From the NCBI GenBank assembly GCA_049999805.1, contig JBNGIO010005803.1:77203-141202 (forward strand): a stretch of 64,000 nt of DNA, read 5' to 3'. The position numbers and the translations under genes are program-made. The stretch is from Folioceros fuciformis (lineage: Eukaryota; Anthocerotophyta; Anthocerotopsida; Anthocerotales). Shown here piece after piece: positions 33,435 to 44,656 of the stretch. Numbering within the stretch: position 1 is the stretch's first letter; the number at the start of each line of letters is the position of its first letter. The notes beneath the pieces are model-generated. The model was given only the letters and a program-made list of their open reading frames with translations. It searched no databases and was not told where the DNA came from.

Positions 33435-35664
33435 TCGTCAATCGGAAGCATCCCAAGGGAAGCAAGAGTAGGCCTCGTCCCCAACCCGAAAACTGTGCCC
33501 CAATCCGTCCAAGTCTGTCCACCAACTCTGAGCCGGCACTTTCCATGCCCTGCTTGTTTTTCTCCAGTCCTGTATCTCCTGTGTCTGCTCCCACATCTGG
33601 GCAGACGTGTAGATGTTGGACATCAACACATATGGTGCAGGATCAGTCTTGTCTAGATTCACTGATTCATCGAAGGTGAGGCACCCCACATCCACATTGC
33701 TCCACTTTCGACAAGCACTCAACAGAGTGTGCCAGATTGCAGGATTGGGCAGTACAGGCATAATCCTCACTAGAACTAGTGCTTAGCTCAGGTGCCTTGC
33801 TCGGCCCAGGAGATCCACGATGCATGAGTAGTGGTCCACAGTGGGGGGCAATGACGTAGTCCCTGTGAATGGCCTCGAAGAATTCTCTCCCCTTTGTCAC
33901 CAGACTTGCATGACTACACGCTGTTAATACACTCAGGAATGTTACACTCGCTGGCCGTATAGCATGCTCTATCATTCTCTGGACCAAGTCGAAGACTGCT
34001 TCGCTGTCACTATGAGAGGTGTAGCCTGCAATCAGTGCACTCCAGGCGACAAAGTCTCTTTTGGGTAGTGCCTCAAACACCTGCTGTGCATCCACCATGC
34101 TCCCGCACTTTCCATACATGTTTATCAAACTGGACCCTAAAACCACATCAGCTTGCAACTCTTGTTCTTCGATCTCCACATATAACTGCCTTCCCAGATG
34201 CAAGGCTGCCAAATCTGCGCATACCTGCAGGAGGCACACAAACGTTACGGAATCAGGTACGGACATGCCATCCTCTTGCATAGCTCGGTAGAGGCTGAGG
34301 GCATCCTGGCCCATGCCCCTGTTGCGAATTTCCTGCGATCATGGCATTCCGCGTGCCCACGACTTTCTCACCGAGTCCGTCAAACACGCTCTGGGCATCG
34401 TCCAAGCCGCCACACTTGGCATGCATGTTCACCAACCTGTTGGCCACGAGCACCTCGTCTTGATATCCTCCTTCTCTAATATGCACATGAAGCTCCTTCC
34501 CCTGCTCCAGAGCTGGAGTGCCCATACCTGCGCAAGCCTGCAGAAGGCACACAAACGTCACAGCATTCGGCACGACCATGCCCTCTTCTAGCATGGCGTT
34601 GTACAAACGAAGAGCTTCCTGCCCCATTCCTTGCTGGGAATAGCCTGCTATCATGGCATTCCAAGTCACCACGTCTTTTCTACCAAGACAGTCAAAGACT
34701 CACCGAGCATCCTCAAAGCTGCCACACTTTGCATACATGTCCACTAAACTGTTGGCTAGAAACACATCATCTTCATATCCCTGTTGCCTAATCTGTGCAT
34801 TAAGCTGCTTCCCCATCTCCACAGCCGGGTTGCCCACACTCGCAAACGCCTGCAGGAGGCACAGAAATGTCACAGAATTGGGCACAGCGACTCCCTCTGC
34901 TTGCATAGCCCAGTACAGACCCAGGACTTCCACCCCCATGCCCTGCTGGGAATATCCTGCAATCAGAGCAGTCCACGTGACTACATTTTTCTGCTCAAGT
35001 CCATCAAACACTCTTCGAGCCTCTTCTACGCTGGCACACTTGGAATACATGTCCACCAGGCAGTTGCAAACGAACACATCAGGGTCAACGCCAGCAGCCA
35101 ACACATCAGCGTGCAGCTCCTGCCCAGCTTTCAAATCCCCACCCCTAGCACAAGCCTGAAGGGCTGCCACAAACACATGCCAATCCGGCTCCACACTTGA
35201 CCTGCGCATCCCACGATACAACTCCAGTGCCTCCTCGTTTCGTCCCTGCCCAACACGCACAGAAATGATGGAAGACCACATGAAGGCACCTGGGCGGGCA
35301 ACCATGGTGAACACATCCATCGTGTCCTGCAACCTGCCATGCCAAGCATACATCCGCACTATGTGGTTGCACAGGAAGGTGTCCAACTCGTACCCCTCTT
35401 TCACCACCAAAGCGTGGACGCGGCGACCCAGCACCAGATCCCTCCTCCCCACACATTCCTTCAGGCAGCGTACAGAAGGGGTCTGGAAACACCGCACCCT
35501 GTCTCCACCGAAACTCCCGACGCCTCAATGGCTTCAGGGAGGTGGCATTGACGACAAAGGCCACTCACGGTTTCACCTCGCACGCCCCTTCCTCCAGGCC
35601 CGCATCCGGGCAAGGAGGCAGCTGCCCCGCCCATCTCCATATTTAGCACGGCCCAGGTCCTCAT
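33435..35664 (-). pseudogene. PLS-class PPR pseudogene, several frameshifts and stops
   Basis: The minus strand encodes a PPR protein of the same subfamily as the genes at 54.3-61.1 kb: ETVSGLCRQCHLPEAIEA, LVLGRRVHALVVKEGYE, DMYAKCGSFEDAR, MIAGYSQQGMGQEAL and WHTLLSACRKWSNVDVG. Defects visible: a one-base loss near 35460; a TGA where CGA (Arg) is expected after FEDAR, near 34701; a one-base gain in a G run near 34330; a one-base gain in a C run near 33845; and a TAA in place of a Glu codon near 33785. The C-terminal E-like end (SWWTDLDGLGHSF) degenerates around 33470. The many repeats that remain readable imply fairly recent inactivation. Homopolymer assembly errors could explain two of the defects, but not the stops. 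Confidence 0.9.
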
Positions 35665-36496
35665 CCACCCAAGCTGCCTTGCACAAGCTTTTCAACCAGA
35701 GAACCTTGCTTGAGCCTCGTCATTCCGGAGGTCGGACGCATTCCTCCTCTTCTGCTGCTGCCTCCTGTCCCACAAAAGTGTGGGCTCCTGAAGAAACTGC
35801 CGCCACAAAAGCTCCCGGCGAGGAGTCTAGGTGCAAGATCCGTCTCCGACCAGACATCCACTTCCACCGGCTTGGCTTCTGTTGCACCTGGCGCCATCTC
35901 TGATTGCAGCGTTGCACTTCGTGCACCCCAAAGCACTGGTTTCCCGGACACAGGAAAGTGGTTTTGTAAGTGAACACCGACAATTGATATCACTCTCGCA
36001 GGGTGACGAGCTTCACATTATTACAGCATCATAGCCAATTGCGCTGCTCGGGTTTCTACATCATGCCTTGACATTGTTCTCATCAGAAATGGCATGGCAA
36101 CGCAGTGACGTATTTTGTCTACATTCTAAGATTCTCATTCAATGCACCTGGCTCATGTAGGTGGCGTCCACTAGCGTGGAGGCAGTCCAGGGACGTTCTG
36201 TGATTTATGTGTATGGAGACACAACTGAGAAGCGACAACGACAGTTGTGTTAAACTATACTACAGGCCAAATTTCAACTTTGCCAACGTCAGAAGCCATC
36301 GCATTGGACGTTTCTCCTCAAACTGAGGAAGTCATGTGCTCCACAACTGCAAGAGCGAAGAAGTTGCAAGAAACAGGGCAGCAAGGATACTGACAAGAAA
36401 GATGGCCAGCGGGCCCCGGGCATCACGAGGTACGTCCAGGAGTTGGACAGCTATAATCCATGAGGATCCATACCAGGTCAGGACCACTACGCTCGT
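35665..36496. other. spacer between PPR pseudogene and F-box gene
   Basis: Short ORFs on both strands (for example 35710-35973) have no recognisable domain. The segment next to 36496 should be the 3' UTR of the F-box gene. Confidence 0.45.
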
Positions 36497-37921
36497 CTAC
36501 AGATTGTACAGAGGGCGATCCGTCCAAGCACCAGCAACGTGCCCGTTTTCACACACAAAAGCCCGGACAACTGGCTCCCCGTCATCGTGGTACTCGTGTG
36601 ACCTCCTGAGGCAAAATGTGGAGACCATGTCCCACGTCCGAGGCGATGAGCAGAACGCACAGCACATTCCTGCCTTCCTTGGTTTCAAGTCTTTGAGGTT
36701 TCGCCAGATCTGCGAGGCTTTGAAATTCTTGAACACACCGCGAAAAAGCTTGTACTTCCTCCGCTTCCCGGGATGCATGCACCCAGGCCAGTCACAGATA
36801 TACAGAATGTCCGCTCGGAATCGACTTGCCAGCAGCTTGTTACCCTGCTCTCTTGTCAAGTTCCACATGCCGCACGCCAAATGAGGCTCTTCGTGAGAGC
36901 AACATGCACCATTTCTCAGCCCATCTTTACGGCGGTCATCTACCCTCTTCTTTCTCTTCACTCTGTCGATCCTTGTGTCCTGAGATGAGAATGACGAGCT
37001 TGGCCTGGCGTCTGGATCCACCTGGGGAGCCCCATCAGCACCACCGGTGTCATCTTCGCAGCCCAGAACATGGTGGGGCAAATCGTCCGGCTTGTCATCT
37101 GGAGGAAAGACATTGGCAGCATCAGTTCGAGTATGCCAGCCAGAGGGCGGTTGCACTGGAGTGCCCTTCCCCGATACTACATCAACTCCATGGCGAAGTT
37201 GGTCATCACCACCGTTTTTCCCACCCTCCTGCTGGGCATTGGGCAGCTCAGCAGTAGTTGAAGAACCCGAAGCGAGCTGCACACTTGCTTGTCTGCTGGC
37301 CCTCTCCTTAGCAATTTCGGCAGCCGCTTCCGAAATATCCTGCTCGACGCCAAAGGTAACCTTCTTGCCAGCACTCTTCTTCATTCCTTGAAACGGCTCC
37401 TCGTCCACCTCCCCAGACTTCCTCTTCCCAGTCCGAAACTCCTCGCTCGATCCCAACTCTCTCTCGAGGCCGAAGTCCCAACACTCGAGCATGACACCTG
37501 CGTGACGAAGCCCAGGACAGCACACCAGCAGCTTCTGGAGGGCACCCCAACCTCCAGGCGGCTCTGGAGCATGATGATCCGTTCGGTGAGGCCCTTGCAT
37601 GAGATCCGACACTAAGGCAGGAACCACCCGCAAGCACTGCCTTCTCCACACGGTATGCTTGATCACTCTGGCAAAACGAACACACACGCATGCAAGCCGC
37701 GCCAGGTGCCTGGGATCATCCTCCAACCTGGTAAAGATGTTCACCAGAATATCCTCCGAGATCTTGGAGAAGAAATAAGACGGAATTTGGTCTAGCAGAT
37801 CCGGCATCCTGATGTCGAACAGATTGGCATGGTCCGAAGCCCTAAGACAGTCCTGCATGGCAATGTTGAGCATAGATTCCAACGACAGAGCAGAGATCCT
37901 GATGTCACAAGGGACGGCCAT
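36497..37921 (-). CDS. EID1: EID1-like F-box protein
   Basis: An F-box lies near residues 50-90 (KISEDILVNIFTRLEDDPRH, LARLACVCVRFARVI), and a long acidic/Ser-rich linker follows. The C-terminal block is the one seen in Arabidopsis EID1 and EID1-like (EDL) proteins: CDWPGCMHPGKRRKYKLF, RGVFKNFKASQIWRNL, CAFCSS, TFCLRR, YHDDGEPVVRAFVCENGHV and AGAWTDRPLY. EID1 is the substrate receptor of an SCF ubiquitin ligase that dampens phytochrome A signalling in the nucleus. The Cys pairs in the C-terminal block may bind zinc (inference). It is a single exon of 474 codons, longer than Arabidopsis EID1 because of the linker. The start is the ATG at 37921 (MAVPCDIRIS); the open frame extends upstream only through non-ATG codons. 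Confidence 0.9.
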   Translation of the reverse strand: MAVPCDIRISALSLESMLNIAMQDCLRASDHANLFDIRMPDLLDQIPSYFFSKISEDILVNIFTRLEDDPRHLARLACVCVRFARVIKHTVWRRQCLRVVPALVSDLMQGPHRTDHHAPEPPGGWGALQKLLVCCPGLRHAGVMLECWDFGLERELGSSEEFRTGKRKSGEVDEEPFQGMKKSAGKKVTFGVEQDISEAAAEIAKERASRQASVQLASGSSTTAELPNAQQEGGKNGGDDQLRHGVDVVSGKGTPVQPPSGWHTRTDAANVFPPDDKPDDLPHHVLGCEDDTGGADGAPQVDPDARPSSSFSSQDTRIDRVKRKKRVDDRRKDGLRNGACCSHEEPHLACGMWNLTREQGNKLLASRFRADILYICDWPGCMHPGKRRKYKLFRGVFKNFKASQIWRNLKDLKPRKAGMCCAFCSSPRTWDMVSTFCLRRSHEYHDDGEPVVRAFVCENGHVAGAWTDRPLYNL

Positions 37922-39840
37922 CCAACCGGAGCCGAACCCGGCTACACAGACGGGAGATGATGAAACACCGACCTCCTTCTCCTCTCCCCCGCCTTTCCCA
38001 ACACGCCCTTTTCCCTTGCCCACCACCTCAAGGCTCAAACCGACACGCCCCACCCGAGCTGAGGTAGCTACCCAGCGTTCAGAACGCCCCCAATGAATGC
38101 TTCACCGAACCATGCCCTCGTCCTCCGGTGCTGCACCCAACACGCCAGTCTCCCATGCCCACCACCTCCAGGCTCCAACTGACACGCTCCACCACAGCTT
38201 ACACCGCTACCCAGCGCTCACGAGGCCGCAATTCTCCATCAAACCATGCCCTCCGTCTCCCGCACGCGGAACCGGAACTGGCCCCCACTTTCCTTCCACA
38301 AGCACATTGTGCCCACAACCCCCGGCTCGAAGGCCCATAGCCATGGCACCATCCCCTCGGCCGGGCGGAGCTGCGAGGCCGGGCGTCCAGTCACCAACCG
38401 CCCAGCACACAGGGGCGAAAACGAGGAACTCCTTCACCACAGGCCACTACTCCTCGGAAGTGTGCCGGCAAGCAAATCCCCCACCCCTTCTTGAATCAGG
38501 CGATCCCGGCATGCAGAGCACTCGGTCCGGCGTGTTGCGTCCACCTTGCGCGACCCTCCACGGCAGCGGCAGCGGCAGCGGCAGTCAGCAAATCGGCAGA
38601 GGGCAGAGTCCACACCCGGATTGAATGAGCGGGAGAGGGACGTAAGACGACAGACGCACATGGGGGCCGGGGCTCTGGCAGCCACCGCCCACACAAGCTA
38701 CATATCAAGGCAGCCAATGAGGAGGCGAGGCCGGACGGGAGGGCATTCCAGAATCATTTGCAGACGCTAGGAGCACATGAGATCGGTGCCGGGGATTGGA
38801 GCCGTGAAACGCACGAATCGCCCGCCTCGGACAGGTGCGGCCAGATAAGTAAATTCGCCGTGAGGGTGAGGCGGAGAATCGGGGTGGGCGGGAAGAACGT
38901 GGCCGCCCTCTCCACGGCCATGTGGCCAAGGGGGCTCCAGCTCCAAGCCTGGCGCAATTCCTCTTCAGCGTGACGTCGCCCGGGTTCTGGTCCGAGCGCC
39001 CTCCTCTGTCATGGCGTCTCGCCAATGGCAGATCTTTGGCAGCTGTGTGGCCCTCATGGAAGCTGCCCAACAGTGGCTGCCACCATTGGTCGTGTTTTGG
39101 GACGGACGCGTGCCACTGGCAGGAGACTGAGAATTGGGAAATGGGAGATACTGGATTTGCGTGAAACTTTAAAGAATCCGGCTCATGACCAGACCCTCTC
39201 CTTCTCCTGCTCCTTCTCCTATTCCTATTGGACGACACCATGCTGGATGCCTTGGCTGAGCAGTGGTGATGTCTTGTCACCCATACATGCAGGAAGTGGG
39301 GGCGGAAGCGGACGGGATGCGGTGTGCCGTGCCCATCGGACACCTGTCGCAACGGTTTCTCTCGTCTTACGATGTGACATGATCTCTGTGTTACTGTGAC
39401 GATTGCTGATAACTTGCGTGCTAGACACGTTGAGCAGAACGTCAGCCGAGCTCACCTGCATACGTGACTGCATACACGCCTCTCTTTTCTCTATCCTTCT
39501 TCTACTCACTCCATTGTCCATTTGCGGTCACAGCTTGAGCAGTACATGCTGTAAGAATTGAAGGATTCACCAGGAAGTCTTGTCTCCTACTACAGGATAG
39601 ATGTTAGGTCCTCTCTCGAGATACCCATTTGCAAATTCCACTCCACAACTCTCCACGTCTTAGAGACGCTTCCTAAAATATTCTTAAGTATTCCATCCTT
39701 TTGCAAAATTAAGAGAGCACATCCAGACATTGCTGGCAAAATATCTAGGTTCTTGAATGTGGAGCAGGTTACCCTGTTTGTAGGATATTCCATCAGTGTG
39801 ATTGAATCACCTGTTTTGGATACCACATGCATTTGTAGGG
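37922..39840. other. GC-rich upstream region of F-box gene and spacer
   Basis: The first kilobase is GC-rich, with a small GGCAGC repeat near 38560-38585, and likely holds the EID1-like promoter and 5' UTR. Several overlapping ORFs on both strands have no recognisable domain, and I do not call them genes. Confidence 0.4.
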
Positions 39841-39842
39841 AA

Positions 39843-39995
39843 GAGGAAGAACCACACATCTTTCCTTTCTGTGTAGATTGAAAGGATTGCTTGTTGTCTA
39901 TGCTACATACATTGGTTGCAAAGAGGAAGAACCACACAAGCTTTCCTTCTTACATAGATTGAAAGGACTTCAAGATGTGCCAATGTTTCTGTCTT
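39843..39995. repeat. 80-bp tandem duplication
   Basis: GAGGAAGAACCACACA starts at 39843 and 39923. Both copies continue with CTTTCCTTnTnnnTAGATTGAAAGGA. Confidence 0.65.
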
Positions 39996-40319
39996 CCTAC
40001 AAGGAAAGAATTTGGGTCACAAGATGGTTCATTCGCAAAAGCTCAGTCAGTGCATTCAGTACATCGTATGTTTGAACGCAAGCAACGCGATTCTTATTGG
40101 AGAACATGGAGAGTGCCAGGCAAGGATTGTACCAAGCGAAGGGCCGTGGAGCACGAGTTCGTGGATTGAGACGATGCTGAAAAGACGGCCACATGTTGAA
40201 GCAAAGACGAAAGCGGGTGTGGAGCTGTTAAACAGGCTGTCCACGCTCGGCTAAGTATCCAGGCCCGGCTATAGGTGGTGAGCCTGCTGCAGTCGCGCGC
40301 GCAGTATGCAAAGCATGGA

Positions 40320-41160
40320 ACGAGACTTTGGAATCGCCGAGGCTGTTGAAGGCTCTTCTCGAAGGGCGTGAACGAGAGCCAGATCACGTACTGTGCGTCG
40401 TGTGGAGACGCGAGGTTGATCCCGTTAGTTGCATCGAGCATTCCGCATGCCACCACTCGTACAAACTCCAGCGCTCATCATGGCCTCGCGAGACTCAATC
40501 TTTCCGGTGGATGCTCCTACCGTGGGTACACGGAGTTGTGAATTTCATCGGATGGAAGGACCCCGGCCGGGGGGCCTGGAGCTCACGATATCTACAGCGC
40601 CAAAGCTGCTCTGGTGGGAGATTGTCGTGGTCCGGCACCTAGGCGACCCGCCGCACAGTCTTGGGCCCGGGTATCGATCCTGCCTATTGGCCTGACGCTG
40701 CGGCATTTGGTAGGTGTGTGGTGGACGCCAAGGCTCGCTACTACAAGATAGTGGCGGGGTCGCTCCTTCAAGCCGGCATGCACGCTTCTGGATGGTTGTG
40801 ATGTCAGACAATGCGCTCTATCGACGGACTTACGTTTTCGATTCCACAGTCGGGAGGTGGAACATGAACTGAAAAGCGATCCGTTCCCGGGGGTTCATCA
40901 GAGCGGACTGAGCGGACACGGAGTGTTCATTGGGAACCACGCTATACTGCGTGGATGCGAGATGGTGCAATCTGTGCATGTACGGCCTGAGGCAGAACCA
41001 GTGGAGCTGGCAGCAGGTGCAAACGCCTCCAGGCTTGATCATGTCCGACATCAAACTCGTCTGCGTGAGGGATCGGTTGCTGTGCCTGACCCTAAACTGG
41101 CGCGAAGAGGAACCACATCTGGACATTGGATGGTGGTACAAGGTGTGTGAAGTAGAAAGT
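40320..41160 (+). pseudogene. probable F-box/kelch-type protein relic
   Basis: Fragments in changing frames read as the C-terminal half of an F-box/kelch-like protein: YYKIVAGSLLQ, FWMVVMSDNALYRRTYVFDS with TVGRWNM, then HGVFIGN, TLYCVDARWCNLCMYGL and KLVCVRDRLLCLTL. The order matches the usual pattern of paired beta-propeller blades. Frames change near 40790 and 40930, and stops interrupt the rest, so no intact protein can be read. I saw no F-box at the 5' end. The family call is an inference from these short stretches. Confidence 0.5.
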
Positions 41161-41161
41161 C

Positions 41162-41190
41162 CCATAGAAGGAAATGAAATCCTTCTATGG
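41162..41190. other. perfect 11-bp inverted repeat (hairpin)
   Basis: CCATAGAAGGA and TCCTTCTATGG flank a 7-base loop. It lies just past the kelch-like relic. It is too short to call a miRNA precursor and may be a small palindromic insertion. Confidence 0.6.
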
Positions 41191-42430
41191 AAATCCGTTC
41201 ACTCTAATAGAATTCTTCTTTTGCAGCAGCATGTCAGCAAAGTGTCCATCTCCCATTTCCATCCGTCTCGTTCGCAATACCTTCTACACCAACGCACGCA
41301 CACACTTCTATGTACATACATGGTACCTCTCTGTCTCATGTATTCCTACATTCAGGCCCTTGAACGGCTGCTGCTTCACCAGATCCAGTCTCCAATTGAT
41401 TGCCTAAACAATTCCCTACTCCGCAGGTGGTGCGAGACCATTTCCGACGGGACGCCACCCGATCTGGAAGGTGAAAGCAGAGACTAATCGGTCACACAAA
41501 GTGAAGCAAAGAGACTGAGGACACGCGTTGAGAGCAAAGCTCGAAGTCGAGACAGAGCCAGGCTAGGGCAGGAGAGGTTGAAGCAGAAGCGAGCGCGTTG
41601 CAGACCTCGCCAGCTCTGGGGAAGGGAAATGCTTTCTGGAGCAGGAACGAGTTACGAGGCTCGGATCTGTCCACTTGAATAGCGCCTTGCCGCTTTCCAT
41701 AGCCTTCCTTCCCTTGATGCAAGATTGGGATTGTGGATGCCAGACAGAGGGCGACATCGACGACTGCAGAGTGTGTACTTAAAGAGTCCTATGCTGCCCA
41801 AAACAAGTTGGGAAACTACGAGTTGGCAACCCTGGTTTGTGAGGTTGGCAACCTGTTACGTCGTGAGAGTCAGAGGACAGGAGAGAGGTGGGCCTGAACG
41901 CCGACACCCAGGTTACACGAGAGCGTGAGGCGGTGTTTGTGCATTGGCATCGGGGCTGCTGCTGCATCCGAATATGCGGCAGGTCAGAGTTTTGGGAAGC
42001 GCGTCGATGGGAGTGTTGCACTCGCTCGAGGGCGTACACTCATCTCGTGTGCCTGTCAGGAGAGGGATCAGAGTCCAGCAAGGACGCCTTGGTTGAGAGG
42101 AGACACATGATTGCGGAGGCGAGAGGCACCATCTTACATGCACGCTCCCATCGTATGTGTACGTTGTGTCGATTCGGCCAACAAGTACACTTGGCTCCAC
42201 AGAAGTGAAACAGACCCATGAGGACTACACGGGCGACCTACAGGAAAATTTGCTGGCCACAGTAGCCCTGTTCCAAACAACCTTAGCAAAGTCACACATC
42301 TGTTGCACACACCCTGCTCCCACGCTGCCGGGCGAGATTCCGCTCAGGGCAGGAAACTTGCACCTCCTTCAGCTGGGCAACAAACCACTGGGGCACCCTT
42401 CACTGCTGTCTACGGCATCGCCTTCCACGC
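41191..42430. other. spacer with no supported gene
   Basis: Overlapping ORFs up to about 185 codons occur on both strands with no recognisable motif. Nothing else stands out. Confidence 0.4.
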
Positions 42431-42439
42431 TCAACGTCA

Positions 42440-43080
42440 CCCTAGCTTTTCCAAGCTCTCAGAAAATCATTCCAGTCCACACGGGCATTCACAGGTGGAG
42501 ATGGATTGCAAGCAGAGGAAACCCCTCCCAACAACCCCCAAACTCCCACATTTTTCACACGTTTTCCAAAGAGGTACCGGCTACCACATTCTCTTCCGGG
42601 CCTCTTCCACGAATCTGTGATTGAAGCTGCATATCCTACAACAGGGATCGCTGTCGTGATGGCCTCCTTCTGCATACTTGCATCCAGAGCCAACGCTTCT
42701 TCCCCTCTCCCCCAACGAATGCATCCTGCGATCCCATGGCACACAGCTCCTTCCAGCGAAATTGGCATACACGTTCACCAAATCAGTAGTAACAAATTCT
42801 TTATCCCTAACAGCACTCGCTCGAATACCAGCATTCAGCATCCAAGTCTCCTTCCTGCCAAGGCACACGCCTGGCCTCTGGGAAGGTGCGACTGGATGGC
42901 ATGCAAACCTGCTACTCGCATCGGAGCATACAGGCTGATAGCCACCCATGGCGAGCATAAGCCCAACCCCTGGAGGACTACATGCATACATTTGGCATGA
43001 GCATTCTGGCCACCACCTGCACTGCCTCCTCCCACTTGCCATGCGAGGCACACATACCCTTGATGTGGTAAGCCGAAAAA
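42440..43080 (-). pseudogene. heavily decayed PPR gene fragment
   Basis: Reading across frames on the minus strand recovers PPR landmarks in the right order: CASHGKWEEAVQVVARML, PNVCM followed by a stop and SSRGWAYARHGW, then KEFVTTDLVNVYAN, GIAGCIRWGRGEEALAL and SMQKEAIT. The spacing resembles the first modules of the intact PPR genes (ASHGRLQEAMDVF, MWSSIISSHVRHG). Frames change several times and the C-terminal half is absent, so this relic is older than the one at 33.4-35.7 kb. Confidence 0.75.
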
Positions 43081-43299
43081 GCGTCTCATTCGTACTCATT
43101 CCCGATAGCCAGGAGTATGCCCCCTGCCTAGCACACACTAGTCTGCCCCCCGCCTAGCACTCCTTCTCTGCAATACACTTCTTCCCCGCAGCATACAAAG
43201 GAGAATTGGTAAAATAACCACCAGGATGCACCATGCGCTGCAAAGCTTCAACAGATCTTCCATATTCTCTGTAACCGTGGACCCCTAAACCGAGAATCA

Positions 43300-44335
43300 C
43301 ACCAGAGAATACCACCAGTCAGCACTGGCTACATCGGCATCGCCATGCTGGTCGTCATAATTCAACAGAGCTTCCACATTCTTCGAACCTTGAACCCCTA
43401 ATACGAGAGTCCCACCAAAAAGCACCGACTACATCGGCATCGCCATCACGCTCGTCATACTTTCAACAAAGGTTCCAAATTCTCCGCAACCAGAACCCCT
43501 AATGAGAAAATCCCACCAAACAGCACTGGCTCCATCGGGATCGCCATGCTGCTCATCATATCGATATGCCATCTGCGCTAGCTCAGACGACGTAACGCCG
43601 AGTCAGTGTTTCATCTCTACCATCGCAGATAGCGCATCAATCCCAAGAACAGCATACCGATGCCGATCCCACCAAACAGCAACAGCTCTACCGGCATCGC
43701 CATGCTGCTTGTCATATCGATACCCCATCTGCGCTAGTTCAGACGAAACAACGGCTGGTCTGTGTTTCTCTCTACTATCGCAGATGGTGCATCAATCCCA
43801 CGAACAGCATACCGATGCAGATCCGAGCAAACATCGTCATCACCCTGCTGCTCAGCACCGGCTCCATCGGCATCTCCCTGCTGCTCGGCATCGGCTCCAT
43901 CGGCATCGCCATGCTGATCGTCACATCGATACCCCATCTGCGCTAGTTCAGACGAACCAACGGCTACTCTTGTGCTTCGCATCCACTATCGCAGATGGTG
44001 CATCAATTCCCAGAACAGCATATCGAAGCCGATCCCACCAAACAGCCCCGGCTACACATCGCCGTGCAACTCGTCATACTTCACCAGAGCTTCCACCTTC
44101 TTTCTCCCTAACCCTGAAACCCACAGTCTTCGTAACCCTGAACCCCGCATCTGAGAATTCCACGAGAGAATCCAACCAAACAGCACCAGCTCCATCGACA
44201 CCGCCATGTTGCCCCTCACATCGATACCCCATCTGCGCTAGTTCAGACGAAACAACGCCTGGTCTGTATTTCGTTTCTACTATCGCAGATGGTGCATCAA
44301 TCCCACGGACAGCACACCGATGCCGATGGAGTCGG
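43300..44335. repeat. minisatellite with approximately 158-bp unit
   Basis: The landmarks CATCTGCGCTAG, TATCGCAGATGGTGCATCAA and CATCGGCATCGCCATGCTG recur in the same order. TATCGCAGAT-type words start near 43620, 43779, 43988 and 44280. Some units are truncated or contain an inner duplication near 43850-43910. The units keep an open frame of 304 codons (43502-44416), but its sequence is only the translated repeat. Confidence 0.8.
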
Positions 44336-44580
44336 TGCATGCAACAAACGAACAAAAAGTGGATGCTCCAAGGAAAACAGAAGGAAAACAGAGCGATGCC
44401 GATGGAGCCGCTGTAACAAAAAACGTAGAAGCCCTAAGAAAGGTACAGCTGTCCAGTCGAACATCCGAGCTCCAATGCAGCGAGGAGTAGGTAATCAATT
44501 CTATTTTCTACATTGTGGGAAAACACTGACCAATCTTTGCGAAATTGGGAGAAAACTGTTCGCCAATCGCCGATTGTGAT

Positions 44581-44620
44581 TTTAGGGTTTCGGCAGGCCG
44601 CCCTGTTTTGTGCTATATAA
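44581..44620 (+). promoter_or_regulatory. telo-box and TATA-like motif upstream of mitochondrial L32 gene
   Basis: TTTAGGGTTT at 44581-44590 (telo-box in reverse) and TATATAA at 44614-44620 lie 75 and 40 bp before the ATG. A telo-box near a ribosomal protein start is typical of plants. Either motif could also lie within the 5' UTR. Confidence 0.5.
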
Positions 44621-44656
44621 CCGCAGAATAGTGGCAGTGCTAAACCAGCGTGTCCG

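Noticed and set aside
43502-44416. 304-codon plus-strand ORF as a protein gene
   Set aside because: Its sequence is the translation of a diverged minisatellite. No domain is visible, and truncated units cut across it.
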